Source of the DNA: Bacillota bacterium
Lineage (GTDB): Bacteria; Bacillota_A; Clostridia; Peptostreptococcales; Anaerovoracaceae
Length of the DNA stretch: 6,206 nucleotides
Reading direction: 5' to 3'
Assembly: GCA_017547345.1 (NCBI GenBank)
Contig: JAFYPY010000054.1
Span: forward strand, 1 to 6,206
The translations under genes were made by a program, and so were the position numbers. Numbering within the stretch: position 1 is the first letter of the stretch; each line of letters begins with the position of its first letter. Below are positions 4,938 to 6,206 of this stretch, one piece after another. The notes beneath the pieces were generated by a model that had not been told where the DNA came from, did not search any database, and worked only from the letters and a program-made list of their open reading frames with translations.

Positions 4938-5178
4938 CATTATGCTCCTCTCGTTTCTTCGCTATATGTCCTAATATAAAATAAACTATTCCAGTAATTA
5001 CAACTCCTATTCCCGTGAAAACTGCAGTAGGAATAAGATCTACATACCAAGGAGCCGAATACATAGCATACAAATCAGGATGTCTTAGGTAATTGTTGTA
5101 TATCGCAAACATATGGCCAAGGCAAGCTCCGATTTGGCCAAATATAATAAAAATAAGAAACTTTTTTACCTTTTTCAT
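4927..5178 (-). CDS. Small two-TM membrane protein, unknown function
   Basis: 83 aa. A basic start (MKKVKK) leads into TM1 at about residues 7-26 (FLIFIIFGQIGACLGHMFAI). A loop follows with many aromatic residues (YNNYLRHPDLYAMYSAPWYVD, about 27-47), then TM2 at about 48-70 (LIPTAVFTGIGVVITGIVYFIL), and a charged cytosolic tail (AKKREEHNDEN). The start at 5178 lies 9 nt after the upstream propeller-protein stop, with GGGGG (5187-5183) as ribosome binding site. Its last codons overlap the start of the frameshifted small gene, so the three are probably one transcript. It looks like a small membrane partner protein, but I do not recognise the family and no motif gives a function. Confidence 0.78.
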   Translation of the reverse strand: MKKVKKFLIFIIFGQIGACLGHMFAIYNNYLRHPDLYAMYSAPWYVDLIPTAVFTGIGVVITGIVYFILGHIAKKREEHNDEN

Positions 5179-5187
5179 ATATGCCCC

Positions 5188-6206
5188 CTACTCTTCAAAA
5201 AGGTTGCCTGAATATTCTTCCCACATAAAGGACTTTAGTGGTTTTGCAATTACTTTAGGTGTATGAGTTCCGTCATCATTTTTCATTATATACCCTAAAT
5301 ACATCTTATCGCCATATACCTTCATTGTTCCAACGCAACATTCATGGTCCTTATATATTTTAATTTCTCCAGTGTTAAGATTGTATTTTTCTAGTCCAGT
5401 ATGGCTACCTGCATACAGCCAGTTCCCATCTATCCAAAGGTTGCTGTAAGCAGCTGGCATATTGATTCGCTTCTCTTCATCTGTGGCTAAAGAAATCATG
5501 CACAAGTCATACTCCTCAGCTACTAAATAAGCGTCATTCCATATAAAAGCTGGGAACAATAAAGACTCATCTCCTCCAACAACGCTACTCACTTTTTCAA
5601 CGCTATTAGCCTTGAAATCATATACGTATGTGCCCCGATTCGATTCATCTCCTGCATATCCAAAGACTAAATAATCCGCAGAAGCGATCATCCTTTCCAT
5701 ATCGCCAGTCATGTTAGGAAAAACTATAATGTCATTTAGATAACCATCTACAGTTACTTTATAAATGCCTATAGTTAAGCCATCGTCTGCAACAAGATAT
5801 GCGCCTTCAGAGTCTGCGCACATAAGTCTTAGTCCAGCAAAATTTTCAAGATTAACTCCACGAAAAGCTGGTTGTGAAAATGTCATACTTCTCACTTTTT
5901 CTTTGCTTTCAACATCAAAGATTTCAAGTCTATTTTCATTACACTGTGCAAAAATATATTTTCCGCCTAGCTTAAATTCATCTACATTTTCTATCACGGT
6001 CTCTGTAATTTTGTTTTTATCAATGTCATGAACTAAAAGCTTGTTTGATGAATTCTCATAAGACTCATTGTCCAAATAGTAAACTTCATCGTTATATACT
6101 TCATAGTTAAGACTCGTGTTATAGATATTTTCATCCCATGGAACATCGTTGCCGTCGCCGTCTAATAATACAAAAAATAGCATAGCAACTATAAAAATAG
6201 GGACAA
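5188..6206 (-). CDS. Membrane-anchored beta-propeller-like protein, 5'-truncated by the window edge
   Basis: At least 338 residues. The frame stays open past ATG 6183 to the window edge, reading VPIFIVA-MLFFVLL, a single membrane anchor. ATG 6183 is therefore inside the anchor and the true start is probably outside the window. The region after the anchor has six or seven repeats of about 40-50 residues with the pattern 'hydrophobic strand - turn - strand - D/N-x-x-x-G/K-E-x', typical of propeller blades. Examples, counting from M6183, are LLVHDIDKNKITE (49-61), YIFAQCNENRLEIFDVESKE (76-95), YLVFGYAGDE...YVYDF (171-190), and LYAGSHTGLEKYNLNTGEI (256-274). It resembles in general layout the DUF5050/PQQ-like sensor-type ectodomains of Clostridia. 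No catalytic residues are evident. It is first of the visible part of the minus-strand operon, followed 9 nt later by the two-TM protein. The function is not assigned; ligand or cell-envelope sensing would be a guess. Confidence 0.8.
   Translation of the reverse strand, partial: VPIFIVAMLFFVLLDGDGNDVPWDENIYNTSLNYEVYNDEVYYLDNESYENSSNKLLVHDIDKNKITETVIENVDEFKLGGKYIFAQCNENRLEIFDVESKEKVRSMTFSQPAFRGVNLENFAGLRLMCADSEGAYLVADDGLTIGIYKVTVDGYLNDIIVFPNMTGDMERMIASADYLVFGYAGDESNRGTYVYDFKANSVEKVSSVVGGDESLLFPAFIWNDAYLVAEEYDLCMISLATDEEKRINMPAAYSNLWIDGNWLYAGSHTGLEKYNLNTGEIKIYKDHECCVGTMKVYGDKMYLGYIMKNDDGTHTPKVIAKPLKSFMWEEYSGNLFEE

Noticed and set aside
6181..6183. ATG at 6183 as the true start of the large propeller-like protein
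   Set aside because: The frame is open upstream to the window edge and encodes more hydrophobic residues of the same membrane anchor (VPIFIVA). No ribosome binding site precedes this ATG.

Overview
The window looks like a chromosomal piece of a low-GC Firmicute, most likely a Clostridia/Lachnospiraceae-type bacterium. The evidence is AT-rich intergenic DNA, strong AGGAGG-type ribosome binding sites, a Gram-positive-style small hydrophobic toxin gene, a Bacillus/Clostridium-type LexA-box-like sequence, and families common in gut Clostridia. The taxonomic call is inference; no rRNA or other marker gene is present.

Left third (about 1-2420, plus strand): a compact three-gene cluster. It encodes a YfcE/MJ0936-type metallophosphoesterase, a PLP-dependent D-serine ammonia-lyase (dsdA), and an ArsR/SmtB-family metalloregulator with an intact SmtB/CzrA-type alpha-5 zinc site and a His/Cys-rich tail. 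The last two are one base apart and probably translationally coupled. A bidirectional terminator at 2389-2422 closes the cluster and also ends the opposing operon.

Middle (2436-4376, minus strand): three tightly packed, AT-rich genes (8-nt overlap, then 17-nt gap) for membrane-anchored proteins of unknown function. Read in transcription order they are a single-TM protein with a propeller-like ectodomain, a five-TM protein with a C-terminal ectodomain, and a small single-TM protein.

The most interesting part is 4414-4736, which reads as a self-contained type I toxin-antitoxin locus. A 27-residue hydrophobic peptide gene (4522-4605, plus) has an almost perfect anti-SD-complementary ribosome binding site. 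A perfect 9-bp hairpin sequesters that site. A short minus-strand RNA gene with its own TTGCAA-N17-TATAAT promoter converges on the toxin gene through a shared bidirectional terminator. A LexA/SOS-box-like palindrome lies over the -35 of the toxin promoter, suggesting DNA-damage induction by analogy with TisB/IstR. Both RNAs begin with nearly the same sequence, so the locus is bracketed by an imperfect inverted repeat.

Right part (4750-6206, minus strand): an operon of a membrane-anchored beta-propeller-like protein (N-terminus beyond the window edge), an 83-aa two-TM protein, and a third two-TM small protein that is broken by a one-base frameshift at a G-run. This operon has no evident terminator of its own before the antitoxin promoter, so its transcript may run into the antitoxin RNA and end at the shared terminator.
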